Of a stretch of DNA of 64,000 bases, positions 1 to 8,913 are shown piece by piece. This stretch comes from Pseudomonas sp. (lineage in GTDB: Bacteria; Pseudomonadota; Gammaproteobacteria; Pseudomonadales; Pseudomonadaceae). Within the stretch, counting starts at the first letter, position 1. Each line of letters opens with the position of its first letter. The position numbers and the translations under genes are program-made. Where the stretch lies: the NCBI RefSeq assembly GCF_017744435.1, contig NZ_JAGIBG010000002.1, forward strand, positions 186,001 through 250,000, written 5' to 3'. The notes beneath the pieces are model-generated. The model had not been told where the DNA came from and made no database searches. It worked only from the letters and a program-made list of their open reading frames with translations.

Positions 1-504
1 CGGCCGGAGGTGCTGCGGCCCCTGCTCAAGGCCTGCCGTGAAGGCCTGCGCCTGGAAACCGAGTACGTGTCACTTAACACGCCGAACGTCGAGGTACGCC
101 TCATCGCGCCGCACACGCTGGTCTACACCGGCATGCGCTGGCATGTGCGGGCGTACTGTGAAAAGAACGGCCAGTACCGCGACTTCGTGCTCAGCCGCCT
201 GCGCGGGCAGCCGGACCTGCTGGACGAGTCACCCAACACCCGGGAGCAGGACGAAGACTGGAATGCCGAGATGCCGGTGATCTTCGAGCCCGACGGGCGT
301 TTGAACGAGGCGCAGAAGGCGATCATCGAAGCCGACTTCGGCATGGCCCAGGGTCAATTGGTCGTGCCGAGCCGCAGGGCTTTGGTGAAGTATGTACTGC
401 AGCGTTATCAGATCGACCCGCGCAACGTGGCGACCAGCCCTGAAGCGCAACAGATCGTGGTAGCCAATCTCAAGGATCTGCGGCCATGGCTGATGCATGA
501 CTGA
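1..504 (+). CDS. WYL-domain transcriptional regulator, C-terminal part
   Basis: The reading frame is open from the first base, so the start lies upstream; 167 residues are visible, ending at TGA 502-504. The visible part looks like the WYL and WCX ligand-sensing half of a DeoR/YafY-type regulator: a core of short strands around RWHVRAYCEKNGQYRDFVLSRL, then a C-terminal segment rich in basic residues ending LKDLRPWLMHD. The family pairs an N-terminal winged helix (missing here) with a WYL domain that binds nucleotides or nucleic acid. The regulated genes cannot be inferred. It converges on the leucine dehydrogenase gene with only 18 bp between the stops. Confidence 0.75.
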   Translation, partial: RPEVLRPLLKACREGLRLETEYVSLNTPNVEVRLIAPHTLVYTGMRWHVRAYCEKNGQYRDFVLSRLRGQPDLLDESPNTREQDEDWNAEMPVIFEPDGRLNEAQKAIIEADFGMAQGQLVVPSRRALVKYVLQRYQIDPRNVATSPEAQQIVVANLKDLRPWLMHD

Positions 505-522
505 CGTAACCGGCGCCCAGGC

Positions 523-1542
523 TCAACCGTAAAGCAAGCGTTCGGCCAGCATCTGTGCCACCCTCGCCGGCGAGCGCTTTTCCGCCTGGGCATGGCCGAA
601 CACCTCGGTCAGCCGCGTCGGTATCCGCGCCAGGTGCGCGGTGATGGTGCCCAGGTCGCCGCCCCGATGCTTCAGCGCCACGTAGATCAGGCCACCGGCA
701 TTGATCACATAGTCGGGGGCATACAGGATGCCGCGCGTCTCCAGCTGGTCAGCGACCTGCAACGTGGTCAGCTGATTGTTCGCCGCCCCCGCCACCGCTG
801 CACAACGCAGCTGCATCACCGTCTGGCCGTTGAGCACCGGCCCTACGCCACAGGGCGCGAAGATATCGCAGGGCGTGCTGATGAGGGCGTCATTGGTCAC
901 CGGATGAGCGCTGAACTGCTCTACCGCCAGCCGCACCCGGCCTGGGTCCAGGTCGCTGACCAGCAACTCTGCACCCGCCGCATGCAGCTGCTCGGCCAGG
1001 GCATAACCGACGTTGCCCAGCCCCTGCACGGCCACGCGCAGGCCTTCGAGGTTGCTGCTGCCCAGGCGCGCCTGTGAGGTGGCGCGGATGCCGGCGAACA
1101 CGCCCATGGCGGCATGCGGTGACGGGTCACCGGAGGCCGTGGTGCTGGTGACATGCGGTGTGCTCTGGGCAATACAGTCCATGTCCAGGGTCGAGGTACC
1201 ACTGTCCACGGCAATGATGAAACGCCCTTGCAGGGTATCGATGAAGCGGCCGAACGCCTCGAACAGTGCCGCGCGGTTTTCCACGTGCGGGTTGCGCATG
1301 ATCACCGCCTTGCCGCCTCCCAAGGGCAAGCCCGCCAGCGCCGCCTTGTAGCTCATGCCCTGGGCCAGGCGAATGGCGTCGGTCATGGCACTCTCGTCAT
1401 CGGCATAGGGCAGGTAGCGGCAACCGCCCACCGCCGGGCCCAACTTCTCGCTGTGAATCGCCACGACGGCCTTGAGGCCGGTGGGCGGGTCAATGAACAG
1501 GTGCAGCGACTGGGTACGGGTGCTTTGCATCAGCGCGAACAT
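523..1542 (-). CDS. ldh: Leucine (Glu/Leu/Phe/Val family) dehydrogenase
   Basis: NAD-dependent oxidative deamination of branched-chain amino acids to 2-oxo acids in the cytoplasm. The 339-residue protein has the substrate lysines in MSYK (K66) and PLGGGK (K78), an aspartate at D113 in AVDSGT, the SGDPSP loop, and a C-terminal Rossmann domain with GLGNVG (174-179). Bacillus LeuDH is slightly longer, about 364 residues. I chose the ATG at 1542 because GGGGAG sits 7 bases upstream; the frame is open further out but that extension is Arg-rich and has no family similarity. In LeuDH the loop is usually ED-x-GT, while here it reads VD-S-GT, so substrate range may differ. It is divergent from the SirB1-family gene. 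Confidence 0.88.
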   Translation of the reverse strand: MFALMQSTRTQSLHLFIDPPTGLKAVVAIHSEKLGPAVGGCRYLPYADDESAMTDAIRLAQGMSYKAALAGLPLGGGKAVIMRNPHVENRAALFEAFGRFIDTLQGRFIIAVDSGTSTLDMDCIAQSTPHVTSTTASGDPSPHAAMGVFAGIRATSQARLGSSNLEGLRVAVQGLGNVGYALAEQLHAAGAELLVSDLDPGRVRLAVEQFSAHPVTNDALISTPCDIFAPCGVGPVLNGQTVMQLRCAAVAGAANNQLTTLQVADQLETRGILYAPDYVINAGGLIYVALKHRGGDLGTITAHLARIPTRLTEVFGHAQAEKRSPARVAQMLAERLLYG

Positions 1543-1666
1543 CGACGGGCTCCCCAACGAGGTGCTCCTACCAGTATAGGCACGCGCCAGAGGCCGGCGC
1601 CGTGGGCGGACCACTGGACGAATCCACGCCCCCCAGCTAATACTCAAGCGTGTGTGGAGAGCCCCC

Positions 1667-2473
1667 ATGAAGCCACGTCAAGCCTGCCTGGCCTGCCTGG
1701 AGCGCGAGCCGGTCGCCCTGCTGGAAGCTGCGTTGTGGATCGCCGTCGAGCATGATCGAAAGGTCGAGCCTGCGGCCAGCCTTGCCACACTGCAAAACCT
1801 GCAAGGGCAGATCAGTGCCTGCCTGCCCATGCTGCCATTGTCCGAACTGGCCCAGCCGCTGCTGCGCCAGCTCAACGCACTGGGATTCCAGCAAGACGAA
1901 TACCACCCGCTGCGCCCGCAAGCAGCGCTGCTGGACAAGGTACTGCAGCGCCGACGCGGCCAGCCCCTGGCACTGGCCATCATCACCCTGGAACTGGCCC
2001 GGCGCCTGTCCATCCCCCTGGAAGGCGTGGCATTCCCTGGGCACTTCCTGCTGCGCGTGCCCGGTGCCGATCACCTGCTCGACCCGTGCGGGGGCCGCCG
2101 TCTGTACCCCAATGATTGCCGCGAGCTGCTGGCGCGCCAGTTCGGCCCGCATGTGCCACTGACTGCCGAACACCTGCGCAGCGCCAGCGCCACGCAGATG
2201 CTGCAGCGCCTTTCGCGCAACCTGCGCCAGTTACATATCAGCAACGACAACCACCTGGCCGCGCTGATCGACGCCGAACGGGTCATGCAACTGGGCCCGG
2301 CGCAGGTCAGTGACTACATGACCCGCGCCACGCTGTATCAACACCTGGACTGCCCCCAGGCCGAACGTTTCGACCTGGAGCATGCCCTGCTGCTGACCGA
2401 CGACCCGGTCCAGCGCCTGAAGCTGTCCGAACGTATCGGCAAGCTACCGACGGTGAACCGTTCGATTCACTGA
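1667..2473 (+). CDS. SirB1 family transglutaminase-like/TPR protein
   Basis: 268 residues. The N-terminal two thirds resemble the SirB1/transglutaminase-like core: LLDKVLQRRRGQPLALAIITLELARRL, followed by a FPGHFLLRV strand and the D-P-C-G-G element. The C-terminal third is helical and TPR-like (DYMTRATLYQHLDCPQAERFDLEHAL). Family members are widespread in Proteobacteria, and no enzymatic activity is established that I know of. The ATG at 1667 follows GGAGAG and is better than the in-frame GTG at 1652. The last 7 bases overlap the 3' end of the convergent hmgC gene. Confidence 0.75.
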   Translation: MKPRQACLACLEREPVALLEAALWIAVEHDRKVEPAASLATLQNLQGQISACLPMLPLSELAQPLLRQLNALGFQQDEYHPLRPQAALLDKVLQRRRGQPLALAIITLELARRLSIPLEGVAFPGHFLLRVPGADHLLDPCGGRRLYPNDCRELLARQFGPHVPLTAEHLRSASATQMLQRLSRNLRQLHISNDNHLAALIDAERVMQLGPAQVSDYMTRATLYQHLDCPQAERFDLEHALLLTDDPVQRLKLSERIGKLPTVNRSIH

Positions 2474-3099
2474 GCCGGCGTGTCCGCCTGGCAGGACGGA
2501 TGCGCCTTGGCGAACGCCGGATGCCCCTTGGCCAGTGCCGCGACCCGGGCGATGCGTGGGTAGCCGCTGAGGTCGATGTTGAAGCGCTCGGCCGCGTACA
2601 ACTGTGGAATCAGGTAGACATCCGCCAACCCCGGTTCATCGCCAAAACAATAACCGTGATCGCCAATCAACTGCTCCACAGCGGCCAGCCCCTGACCGAT
2701 CCAGTGGGCGATCCACTGATTGATCTGCCCCTCGTCATGGCCCAGCTGGCGCAGCTGGTTGAGCACGCTGACATTGTGCAGCGGGTGCACATCGCAACCG
2801 ATGATCGCCGCCACGCCACGCACCTTGGCCCGCAGTGCCGCGCCAGCCGGCAGCAACGCGGGCTGTGGATAAACCTCTTCCAGGTACTCGATGATCGCTG
2901 GCGACTGCACCAGCAATTCACCGTCGTCGGTGCGCAAGGCCGGCACCCGGCCTTGCGGGTTCACCGCGACATAGGCATCACCGCGCTGGTCGCCCTTGAG
3001 CAGGTTGACCGGCAGGGCCTGGTAGTCCAGGCCTTTCAGCGCCAGGGCAATGCGCACCCGGTAGGAAGAGGTGGAACGGTAATAGGTATACAGCTCCAT
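2467..3099 (-). CDS. hmgC: Maleylacetoacetate isomerase (zeta-class GST)
   Basis: Glutathione-dependent cis-trans isomerisation of maleylacetoacetate to fumarylacetoacetate, the middle step of homogentisate breakdown. The 210-residue protein begins MELYTYYRSTSSYRVRIAL, and the SSYRVRIAL stretch carries the catalytic serines of zeta GSTs. The thioredoxin-fold part runs to about residue 80, and an all-helical domain follows. The ATG at 3099 is preceded by GGGAG. It is the third gene of the operon hmgA-hmgB-hmgC, 11 bp after hmgB. Its stop overlaps the stop of the convergent SirB1-family gene by 7 bp. Confidence 0.95.
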   Translation of the reverse strand: MELYTYYRSTSSYRVRIALALKGLDYQALPVNLLKGDQRGDAYVAVNPQGRVPALRTDDGELLVQSPAIIEYLEEVYPQPALLPAGAALRAKVRGVAAIIGCDVHPLHNVSVLNQLRQLGHDEGQINQWIAHWIGQGLAAVEQLIGDHGYCFGDEPGLADVYLIPQLYAAERFNIDLSGYPRIARVAALAKGHPAFAKAHPSCQADTPAQ

Positions 3100-3110
3100 G
3101 GCCTGCTCCC

Positions 3111-4403
3111 TCAGTTGGCTGCGATGATCTTGCCGCGGCATTCGCCGAAGCCGATGCTGGCCACGCCATCGCGCTTGCAGCGCGCGCGCAGGATGATCTC
3201 GTCACCGTCTTCAAGGAACTTGCGGATTTCACCGCTGGCCAGCTCCACCGGCTGCTTGCCGCCCACGGTGGTTTCCAGCAGGCTGCCGTAGGCGTCTGGC
3301 GTGGCACCGGACAGGGTGCCGGAACCGAACAGGTCGCCGGGCTGCAGCTGGCAGCCGTTGACGCTGTGGTGGGTGATCAGCTGGGCCACGGTCCAGTACA
3401 TGTTCAAGGTGTTGCTCAAGGCCAGACGGTGCGCCGGCATACCTTGCTCGCGCATGCGCTCGGTGAGCAGCAGCACTTCCAGTTCGATATCGAAGGCGCC
3501 ATTGGCCTGGTCATGCTGATCGAGCAGGTAAGGCAGCGGCTGCGGGTCGCCTTCCGGGCGGGCCGGCTGGGCACAGCGGAAGGGCTCCAGGGCTTCGGCA
3601 GTGACTACCCACGGCGAAATGCTGGTGATGAAACTCTTCGACAGGAACGGGCCCAGTGGCTGGTATTCCCAGGCCTGGATATCCCGCGCCGACCAGTCGT
3701 TGAGCAGGCACAGACCGGCAAGGTGCTGGTCAGCCTCGGCAATCGGGATGGCCTGGCCCATGTCGTTGCCCTGGCCGATCCAGATGCCCAGCTCCAGCTC
3801 GTAGTCCAGGCGCGCGCAGGGGCCGAAGCTCGGCTCGGTGTGGCCGGCAGGCAAGGTCTGGCCTTTCGGGCGACGGACCTCGGTACCCGATGGGCGCAAG
3901 GTCGAGGCGCGGCCGTGGTAGCCGATCGGTACGTACTTGTAGTTGGGCAGCAGCGGGTTGTCGGGGCGGAACAGCTTGCCGACGTTGGTGGCGTGCTGGA
4001 TGCCGACGTAGAAGTCGGTGTAGTCGCCGACCTTGGCCGGCAGGTGCAGCTGGCACTCGCTGGCCGGATACAGCGCAGCCTTGAGCACAGCCTGATGTTC
4101 GCTGTGTTCGCCCAACAGCACCAGCAGACGCTCACGCAACGCTACCCGGGCAGTACGCCCCAGCGCAAAGAAGGCGTTCAACGCACCGCCACGGGTGGCT
4201 TCCACTGCTGCCTTGGCCTGGCCAGCGAACAGGCCTGCGGCCAGTGCGGCTTCCAGGTCAAGGATGGCATCGCCGATGGCGACGCCACAGCGCTGCGCTT
4301 CACCCGGGCGGCTGAAGATGCCCAGCGGCAGGTTCTGCAGCGGGAAGTCGCGGTGCCCGTTGGCGTGCTCGACCCAGCTACGGGCAATGGCGGTCTGGTT
4401 CAT
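3111..4403 (-). CDS. hmgB: Fumarylacetoacetase
   Basis: Hydrolyses fumarylacetoacetate to fumarate and acetoacetate, the final step of tyrosine/phenylalanine degradation through homogentisate. The 430-residue protein has the small N-terminal FAH domain (about 1-120) and the large FAH fold with the metal and substrate motifs DFYVGIQHATNVG, YHGRAST, DYELELGIW and NDWSARDIQAWEY. The ATG at 4403 lies 2 bp after the hmgA stop codon. The ribosome binding site (CGGAGA) is therefore inside the end of hmgA, which implies translational coupling. Confidence 0.96.
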   Translation of the reverse strand: MNQTAIARSWVEHANGHRDFPLQNLPLGIFSRPGEAQRCGVAIGDAILDLEAALAAGLFAGQAKAAVEATRGGALNAFFALGRTARVALRERLLVLLGEHSEHQAVLKAALYPASECQLHLPAKVGDYTDFYVGIQHATNVGKLFRPDNPLLPNYKYVPIGYHGRASTLRPSGTEVRRPKGQTLPAGHTEPSFGPCARLDYELELGIWIGQGNDMGQAIPIAEADQHLAGLCLLNDWSARDIQAWEYQPLGPFLSKSFITSISPWVVTAEALEPFRCAQPARPEGDPQPLPYLLDQHDQANGAFDIELEVLLLTERMREQGMPAHRLALSNTLNMYWTVAQLITHHSVNGCQLQPGDLFGSGTLSGATPDAYGSLLETTVGGKQPVELASGEIRKFLEDGDEIILRARCKRDGVASIGFGECRGKIIAAN

Positions 4404-4405
4404 GG

Positions 4406-5707
4406 TTATCTCCGGTTCGGGTTGAAGGTGCTCGGCAAGGTGGCCCAGCAACTATCGTAGTCGGCCTGCAATTGCGGGCTGTCGAGTGCCTGCAGGCTCG
4501 GGCGCAGCACCTGGCTGGTCTCGAACATGAAAGCCATGGTGTTGTCGATCTTGTGCGGCGCCAGCTCGGCGGCGATGGCCTTCTCGCAGGTTTCGGCGTC
4601 CGGCCCGTGGGCGCTCATTACCCCGTGCAACGAGGCACCACCCGGCAGGAAGCCTTCGGCCTTGGCGTCGTAGGCACCGTTGATCAGGCCCATGAATTCG
4701 TTCATCAGGTTGCGGTGGAACCACGGTGGACGGAAGGTGTTCTCGGCCACCATCCAGCGCGGCGGGAAGATCACGAAGTCCATGTTGGCCATGCCGTGCA
4801 CACTGGTCGGCGAAGTCAGCACGGTGAAGATCGACGGGTCCGGGTGATCGAAGCTGACCGTGCCAATGGTGTTGAAACGGCGCAGGTCATACTTGTAGGG
4901 CACGTTGCTGCCGTGCCAGGCGACCACGTCCAGCGGCGAGTGCTGCAGCTCGCAGGCCCAATGCTCGCCGAGGAACTTCTGCACCAGCTGCACCGGGCCA
5001 TCCACTTCTTCGTAGTGCGCCACCGGGGTGAGGAAATCTCGCGGGTTGGCCAGGCCATTGCTGCCGATCGGCCCCAGGTCAGGCAGGCGCAGCGGCGCGC
5101 CGTGGTTTTCGGCGATGTAGCCGCGGGCCTGGCCATCGGGCAACTCGACGCGGAATTTCATGCCGCGCGGGATCACGGCGATTTCCATCGGCTCGACGTC
5201 CATCACGCCCAGCTCACTGGCGATGCGCAGGCGGCCCTGTTCCGGCACCAGCAGCAGCTCGCCATCGGCGTTGAAGAACACACGCTCCATGGAGCGGTTG
5301 GCACGGTAGATGTAGATGCTGACCCCGGCCGGCTTTTCGGCTACCGAGTTGGCCACCATCGGCACCCAGCCTTCGATGAAATCGGTTGGCTCGCTGGGCA
5401 TGGGCTGTGGGTTCCAGCGCAGGCGGTTGGGCGTGACCGCACCCAGCGGGCCGCTCAAGGGCTGGCGTTGCAGGCGCTCGAAGCGCGGGTGCAGTGCCGA
5501 CGGGCGGATGCGATACAGCCAGGTGCGGCGCAGTTCGCTACGGGCCATGGTGAACGCCGTGCCCGACAGCAGCTCGGCGTACAACCCGTAGGGGGCCTTC
5601 TGTGGCGAGTTTTGCCCGACCGGCAGGGCGCCAGTCAGGGCTTCGCTGGCGAATTCGTTGCCGAAACCGCTCAGGTAATGAAGGTCGGGGGACGTGTCGT
5701 GGTTCAT
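4406..5707 (-). CDS. hmgA: Homogentisate 1,2-dioxygenase
   Basis: Fe(II)-dependent ring cleavage of homogentisate to maleylacetoacetate in the cytoplasm. The protein is 433 residues, the normal length. The iron-ligand segment [12 protein letters not shown] gives the His and Glu with the expected spacing of six, and the later SAHGPD contains the third ligand His. The start at 5707 ([19 protein letters not shown]) is preceded by GGAGG. It is the first gene of the hmgABC operon, transcribed away from hmgR across a region that carries a perfect palindrome. Loss of this enzyme in pseudomonads gives pyomelanin pigment. Confidence 0.97.
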   Translation of the reverse strand: MNHDTSPDLHYLSGFGNEFASEALTGALPVGQNSPQKAPYGLYAELLSGTAFTMARSELRRTWLYRIRPSALHPRFERLQRQPLSGPLGAVTPNRLRWNPQPMPSEPTDFIEGWVPMVANSVAEKPAGVSIYIYRANRSMERVFFNADGELLLVPEQGRLRIASELGVMDVEPMEIAVIPRGMKFRVELPDGQARGYIAENHGAPLRLPDLGPIGSNGLANPRDFLTPVAHYEEVDGPVQLVQKFLGEHWACELQHSPLDVVAWHGSNVPYKYDLRRFNTIGTVSFDHPDPSIFTVLTSPTSVHGMANMDFVIFPPRWMVAENTFRPPWFHRNLMNEFMGLINGAYDAKAEGFLPGGASLHGVMSAHGPDAETCEKAIAAELAPHKIDNTMAFMFETSQVLRPSLQALDSPQLQADYDSCWATLPSTFNPNRR

Positions 5708-5731
5708 CGAAGCCTCCGGATTTTGTTTTTA

Positions 5732-5748
5732 TCGTAATCTGATTACGA
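5732..5748. promoter_or_regulatory. HmgR operator, perfect 17-bp palindrome
   Basis: TCGTAATC-T-GATTACGA has exact 8-bp arms around one base, between hmgA and hmgR. HmgR of P. putida is known to repress hmgABC by binding a 17-bp palindrome in this interval, with homogentisate as inducer. A further half-site (CGTAAT) lies at 5753-5758. Confidence 0.88.
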
Positions 5749-5821
5749 ATAACGTAATTTGCTCCCCGCCAGGCGTCAAGCTATAAAGGCGCGACGCGAA
5801 AAATCCGGAAGCTTCCTACCC

Positions 5822-6604
5822 ATGGCCAAAGCCAGCTCCCCCGCCGACAACGGCAAGCAGAAAGTCCGATCGGCGGAAGTCGGCACCGACATCCTCAAGG
5901 CCCTCGCCGAACTGTCCCCCTCCACCTCGCTGTCGCGCCTGGCCGAGCATGTGCAGATGCCGGCGAGCAAGGTGCACCGCTACCTGCAGGCGCTGATCGC
6001 CAGTGGTTTCGCCGAACAGGATGCCGCCACCAATCACTATGGCCTGGGGCGTGAGGCATTGCGCGTGGGGCTGGCGGCACTGGGCAGCATCGATGTGCTG
6101 AAAGTGGCGGCACTGCCACTGTCGCAACTGCGCGATGAGCTGAACGAGAGTTGCTTCCTCGCCGTATGGGGCAACCAGGGCGCCACCGTGGTCAGCATCG
6201 AGCCCGCCGTACGGGCGGTCACGGTAGTGACCCAGATCGGTTCGGTACTGCCGCTGCTCAGTTCCTCCACCGGCCTGGTGTTTGCCGCCCATCTGCCCGA
6301 GCGTGAGACCGTGGAGCTGCGCGACCGCGAGCTGGCCGCGCTGCAGCAGAACGCCAGCGACTACGAAGGTTTGCTGGCAGGGATCCGCGAACAGGGCTTG
6401 CACCATGTGCACGGCCTGTTGATGCCGGGTGTGGATGCGTTGTCTGCGCCAGTGTTCAACGCCATGGGGCAGATTGCGGCGGTGATGACCGTGGTCGGCC
6501 CGACCTCGATCTTCCATGCCGATGAGCACGGCCCGGCAGCACAGCGCCTGCTGGCGGCAGCACGGGACACCAGCTGGCGCATGGGCTACTCGCCAGCGAC
6601 GTGA
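5822..6604 (+). CDS. hmgR: IclR-family repressor of the homogentisate pathway
   Basis: 260 residues: an N-terminal winged helix-turn-helix (about 20-80, with TSLSRLAEHVQMPASKVHRYLQAL) and a C-terminal IclR effector domain that by family knowledge binds homogentisate. It is divergent from hmgA, with the 17-bp operator in between. I chose the ATG at 5822 (MAKASSPADN); the upstream TTG at 5759 would lie almost in the operator, which is implausible. The start has a GGAAG about 10 bases upstream. Confidence 0.93.
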   Translation: MAKASSPADNGKQKVRSAEVGTDILKALAELSPSTSLSRLAEHVQMPASKVHRYLQALIASGFAEQDAATNHYGLGREALRVGLAALGSIDVLKVAALPLSQLRDELNESCFLAVWGNQGATVVSIEPAVRAVTVVTQIGSVLPLLSSSTGLVFAAHLPERETVELRDRELAALQQNASDYEGLLAGIREQGLHHVHGLLMPGVDALSAPVFNAMGQIAAVMTVVGPTSIFHADEHGPAAQRLLAAARDTSWRMGYSPAT

Positions 6605-6689
6605 AATGCCCGCCGGGCACTGTTGCCCGAAACGTAAAGGTGAATGTCACAAGCGGCTATTTTTCCCACAGGATCAAGCGCTTATTCTT

Positions 6690-6816
6690 ACCTCACTGGC
6701 CGGCATGAAGGGCTCTACCCCCCGCCTTTCAGGCCCGCGAGGTTCACCGACGTAGATTTTGAAGCTCCTTGATCTAACGTCTCGATTGGCCGCTGCGTCT
6801 TGCAGCGGCCTTTTTT
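6690..6816 (+). ncRNA. Candidate small RNA or long hmgR 3' UTR
   Basis: About 210 bp separate hmgR from the convergent SDR gene, and no credible ORF lies there. A TATTCT hexamer at about 6684 could be a -10 box, with a weak TTTTTC 17 bp upstream. The interval ends in a strong rho-independent terminator on the + strand. This fits either a short transcript of roughly 120 nt or simply the tail of the hmgR mRNA. I do not recognise the sequence as a known sRNA. Confidence 0.28.
6788..6816 (+). terminator. Rho-independent terminator after hmgR
   Basis: A 9-bp stem GGCCGCTGC/GCAGCGGCC with a 5-base loop is followed by six T. It abuts the stop codon of the convergent SDR gene. Confidence 0.85.
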
Positions 6817-7717
6817 ATTTCTGCAGGTTGGCCATCATCTGCTGCAACGCCTGCAGGTTGTCGCGCGGGTGCACCGCCCCCGCGAAATCACCAATCTGCG
6901 CCCATTGATCCGCGACCTGCTCCGGGGTGAACCCTTGCTCAGGATCGAAACCGACACCGAGGCTACGCTCCCAGCGCACCTTACCCACCCAGCCACCGCC
7001 TACCTCGAACAACTCACCGCTGTCCTGGCACTGTTCGCTGCCCAGGTACACCACCAACGGGCTGATCAACTCGGGCCTGAGCCGCTCGAACAGCTGCGGG
7101 GGTATCAGCCCTTCGGTCATGCGCGTGCCGCCGGTCGGGGCGATGGCATTGACCAGCACGCCATGCTTGCGCCCTTCGATGGCCAGGGTCCGGGTCAGGC
7201 CATACAGCCCCAGCTTGGCCATGCCGTAGTTGGCCTGGCCGAAGTTGCCATAGATGCCCGAGGTCGACGCTGTGAAGATCACTCGCCCCCAGTTCTGCTC
7301 GCGCAAGTGTGGCCAGGCCGCCCGGGTGACCTTGTAGGCACCTTCGACGTGGACCTTGTAGACCAGTTCCCAATCGCTGTCGTCCATCTTGTGGAAGGCT
7401 TTGTCGCGCAGGATGCCGGCGTTGTTCACCAGCACATCGACCCTGCCGAAACTGTCCAGCGCCTGTTCGACGATGCGCGCACCGTCGCCCACCGAATCGT
7501 GGTTGGCCACCGCCGTGCCCCCGGCTGCGCGGATTTCGGCCACGACCTTGTCGGCAGCCGACGCATTGGCCCCCTCACCCTGGGCCGTGCCGCCCAGGTC
7601 GTTGACCACGACCCTGGCGCCACGTGCGGCGAACAGCAAGGCATGGGCACGGCCCAGGCCGCCACCGGCTCCGGTAACGATCACTACACGGTCTTGCAGA
7701 CGTACCGGCTCGCTCAT
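6815..7717 (-). CDS. SDR family oxidoreductase (peroxisomal MFE-2/HSD17B4-like)
   Basis: A 300-residue classical/extended short-chain dehydrogenase with the cofactor motif TGAGGGLG near residue 16, NNAG, a catalytic Ser in FTASTSG, and the YGMAK active-site pair. The C-terminal extension of about 50 residues is typical of bacterial homologues of the 3-hydroxyacyl-CoA dehydrogenase part of peroxisomal multifunctional enzyme 2. Acyl-CoA or steroid-like hydroxy substrates are therefore likely, but not shown. I used the ATG at 7717 (MSEPVRL), with GGAG 9 bases upstream, rather than a TTG two codons earlier. Confidence 0.8.
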   Translation of the reverse strand: MSEPVRLQDRVVIVTGAGGGLGRAHALLFAARGARVVVNDLGGTAQGEGANASAADKVVAEIRAAGGTAVANHDSVGDGARIVEQALDSFGRVDVLVNNAGILRDKAFHKMDDSDWELVYKVHVEGAYKVTRAAWPHLREQNWGRVIFTASTSGIYGNFGQANYGMAKLGLYGLTRTLAIEGRKHGVLVNAIAPTGGTRMTEGLIPPQLFERLRPELISPLVVYLGSEQCQDSGELFEVGGGWVGKVRWERSLGVGFDPEQGFTPEQVADQWAQIGDFAGAVHPRDNLQALQQMMANLQK

Positions 7718-7831
7718 GCCCAATGCTCCAGGTCAGGTTGAAGGCATCGAGTGTCCGCCAGCCCGGGCAGGCGGACAATCAAGCTCACCCTGGCTAATGC
7801 CAGGCGATAACGGCGGGCGATGATCGCCGGT

Positions 7832-8737
7832 TCAGGACCAGGCGACGCGTTGCGGCAGGTAGCTCAGCAGCTGTTCGCGAAAGGCCAGGTAGTGTCGCAG
7901 TACCTGCACGGGCGCTTCGGTGTGCGGGTAATGGCCGATGCCCTGCAACTGCACGGTGTCGGGGTTTGGCACCAGCTGCCGATAGCGCTCCACCATATGC
8001 GCACCGGACAAAGGGTCAGCGATGCCATTTATGAACCGCAGCGGCACTCCATCGCGCTGCAATGCCCCAACCCAGCGCTCGCGGTGCTGCCTGCGCTCAG
8101 GCTGGTAGCCCACCAGCTTGTGCAGGATGCGCGTACCGTAGTTCGCTGCGATCAGGCTCCAGCAATCGTCCAGCGCGCTTTCGCTTGGGTGGGTGCACGG
8201 GCCGTAGATCCGGGTCACGTTGCGCACCAGGTCGTCGCGCCCGAAGGAACGCCCCACCAACCAGCCCAGGCGGCTGAGCAGCAGCTTCTGGACCAGTGGT
8301 ATCTGGCAGCTTTCTGGGAACAGCCCGCTGTTGAGGAACACGCAACTGGCGATGTCGACGCGCTGTTCATGATGCCGAGACAACAGTTCCTGAGCCACGC
8401 TGCCACCGTAGTCGTGCGCCAGCAGATGCACAGGCTGCTCGACCTGCAGGTACGCCAGCAGCGCCTGTTGCAGGTCTGCTTGCTCCATCAGGCTGTAGTG
8501 GTGGTTGAGCGGCTTGGCAGAATCGCCGAAGCCGAGCATGTCACAGGCGATCACCCGGAAGCGTTGGGTCAGTGGAGCCCACAGGTAATGCCAATCCCAG
8601 CTCGCGGTGGGAAATCCATGCATCAAAAGCAGGGGCTCTCCTTGCCCTGCGGTCCAGTAGCGGATGCTCTGGCCCCGGAATGTAAAACTCTGTCCCCGGG
8701 TACGCCAGACGCACAATGGAATCTCGGCGATAGGCAT
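7832..8737 (-). CDS. Alpha/beta hydrolase, epoxide hydrolase/haloalkane dehalogenase-like
   Basis: About 301 residues. The oxyanion strand LLLMHGFPT is followed by a nucleophile elbow AHDYGGS. The nucleophile is therefore an aspartate, as in epoxide hydrolases and haloalkane dehalogenases, rather than a serine. The last catalytic His is in GIGHYPHTEAP near the C terminus. The substrate is unknown. The start is uncertain: ATG 8737 (MPIAEIPL) has only a weak ribosome site, and a GTG at 8800 would add 21 residues. It follows the SDR gene on the same strand after about 114 bp. Confidence 0.75.
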   Translation of the reverse strand: MPIAEIPLCVWRTRGQSFTFRGQSIRYWTAGQGEPLLLMHGFPTASWDWHYLWAPLTQRFRVIACDMLGFGDSAKPLNHHYSLMEQADLQQALLAYLQVEQPVHLLAHDYGGSVAQELLSRHHEQRVDIASCVFLNSGLFPESCQIPLVQKLLLSRLGWLVGRSFGRDDLVRNVTRIYGPCTHPSESALDDCWSLIAANYGTRILHKLVGYQPERRQHRERWVGALQRDGVPLRFINGIADPLSGAHMVERYRQLVPNPDTVQLQGIGHYPHTEAPVQVLRHYLAFREQLLSYLPQRVAWS

Positions 8738-8913
8738 CAGAGTGGTCCCGGTGGAGGGGTGTTGACGGAATAGGGCAAGGCTGCGGTCATTGCATGTCAC
8801 CTCGGCACTTTCATGTGCTCTCTATGTCGAGGTTGAGTGTAATCAGCAGCCCGCCAGGTGAAACTTGCGTTACCAGCCAGCTTGATGACCGAACGGGTCA
8901 GTGGCACGAACGG

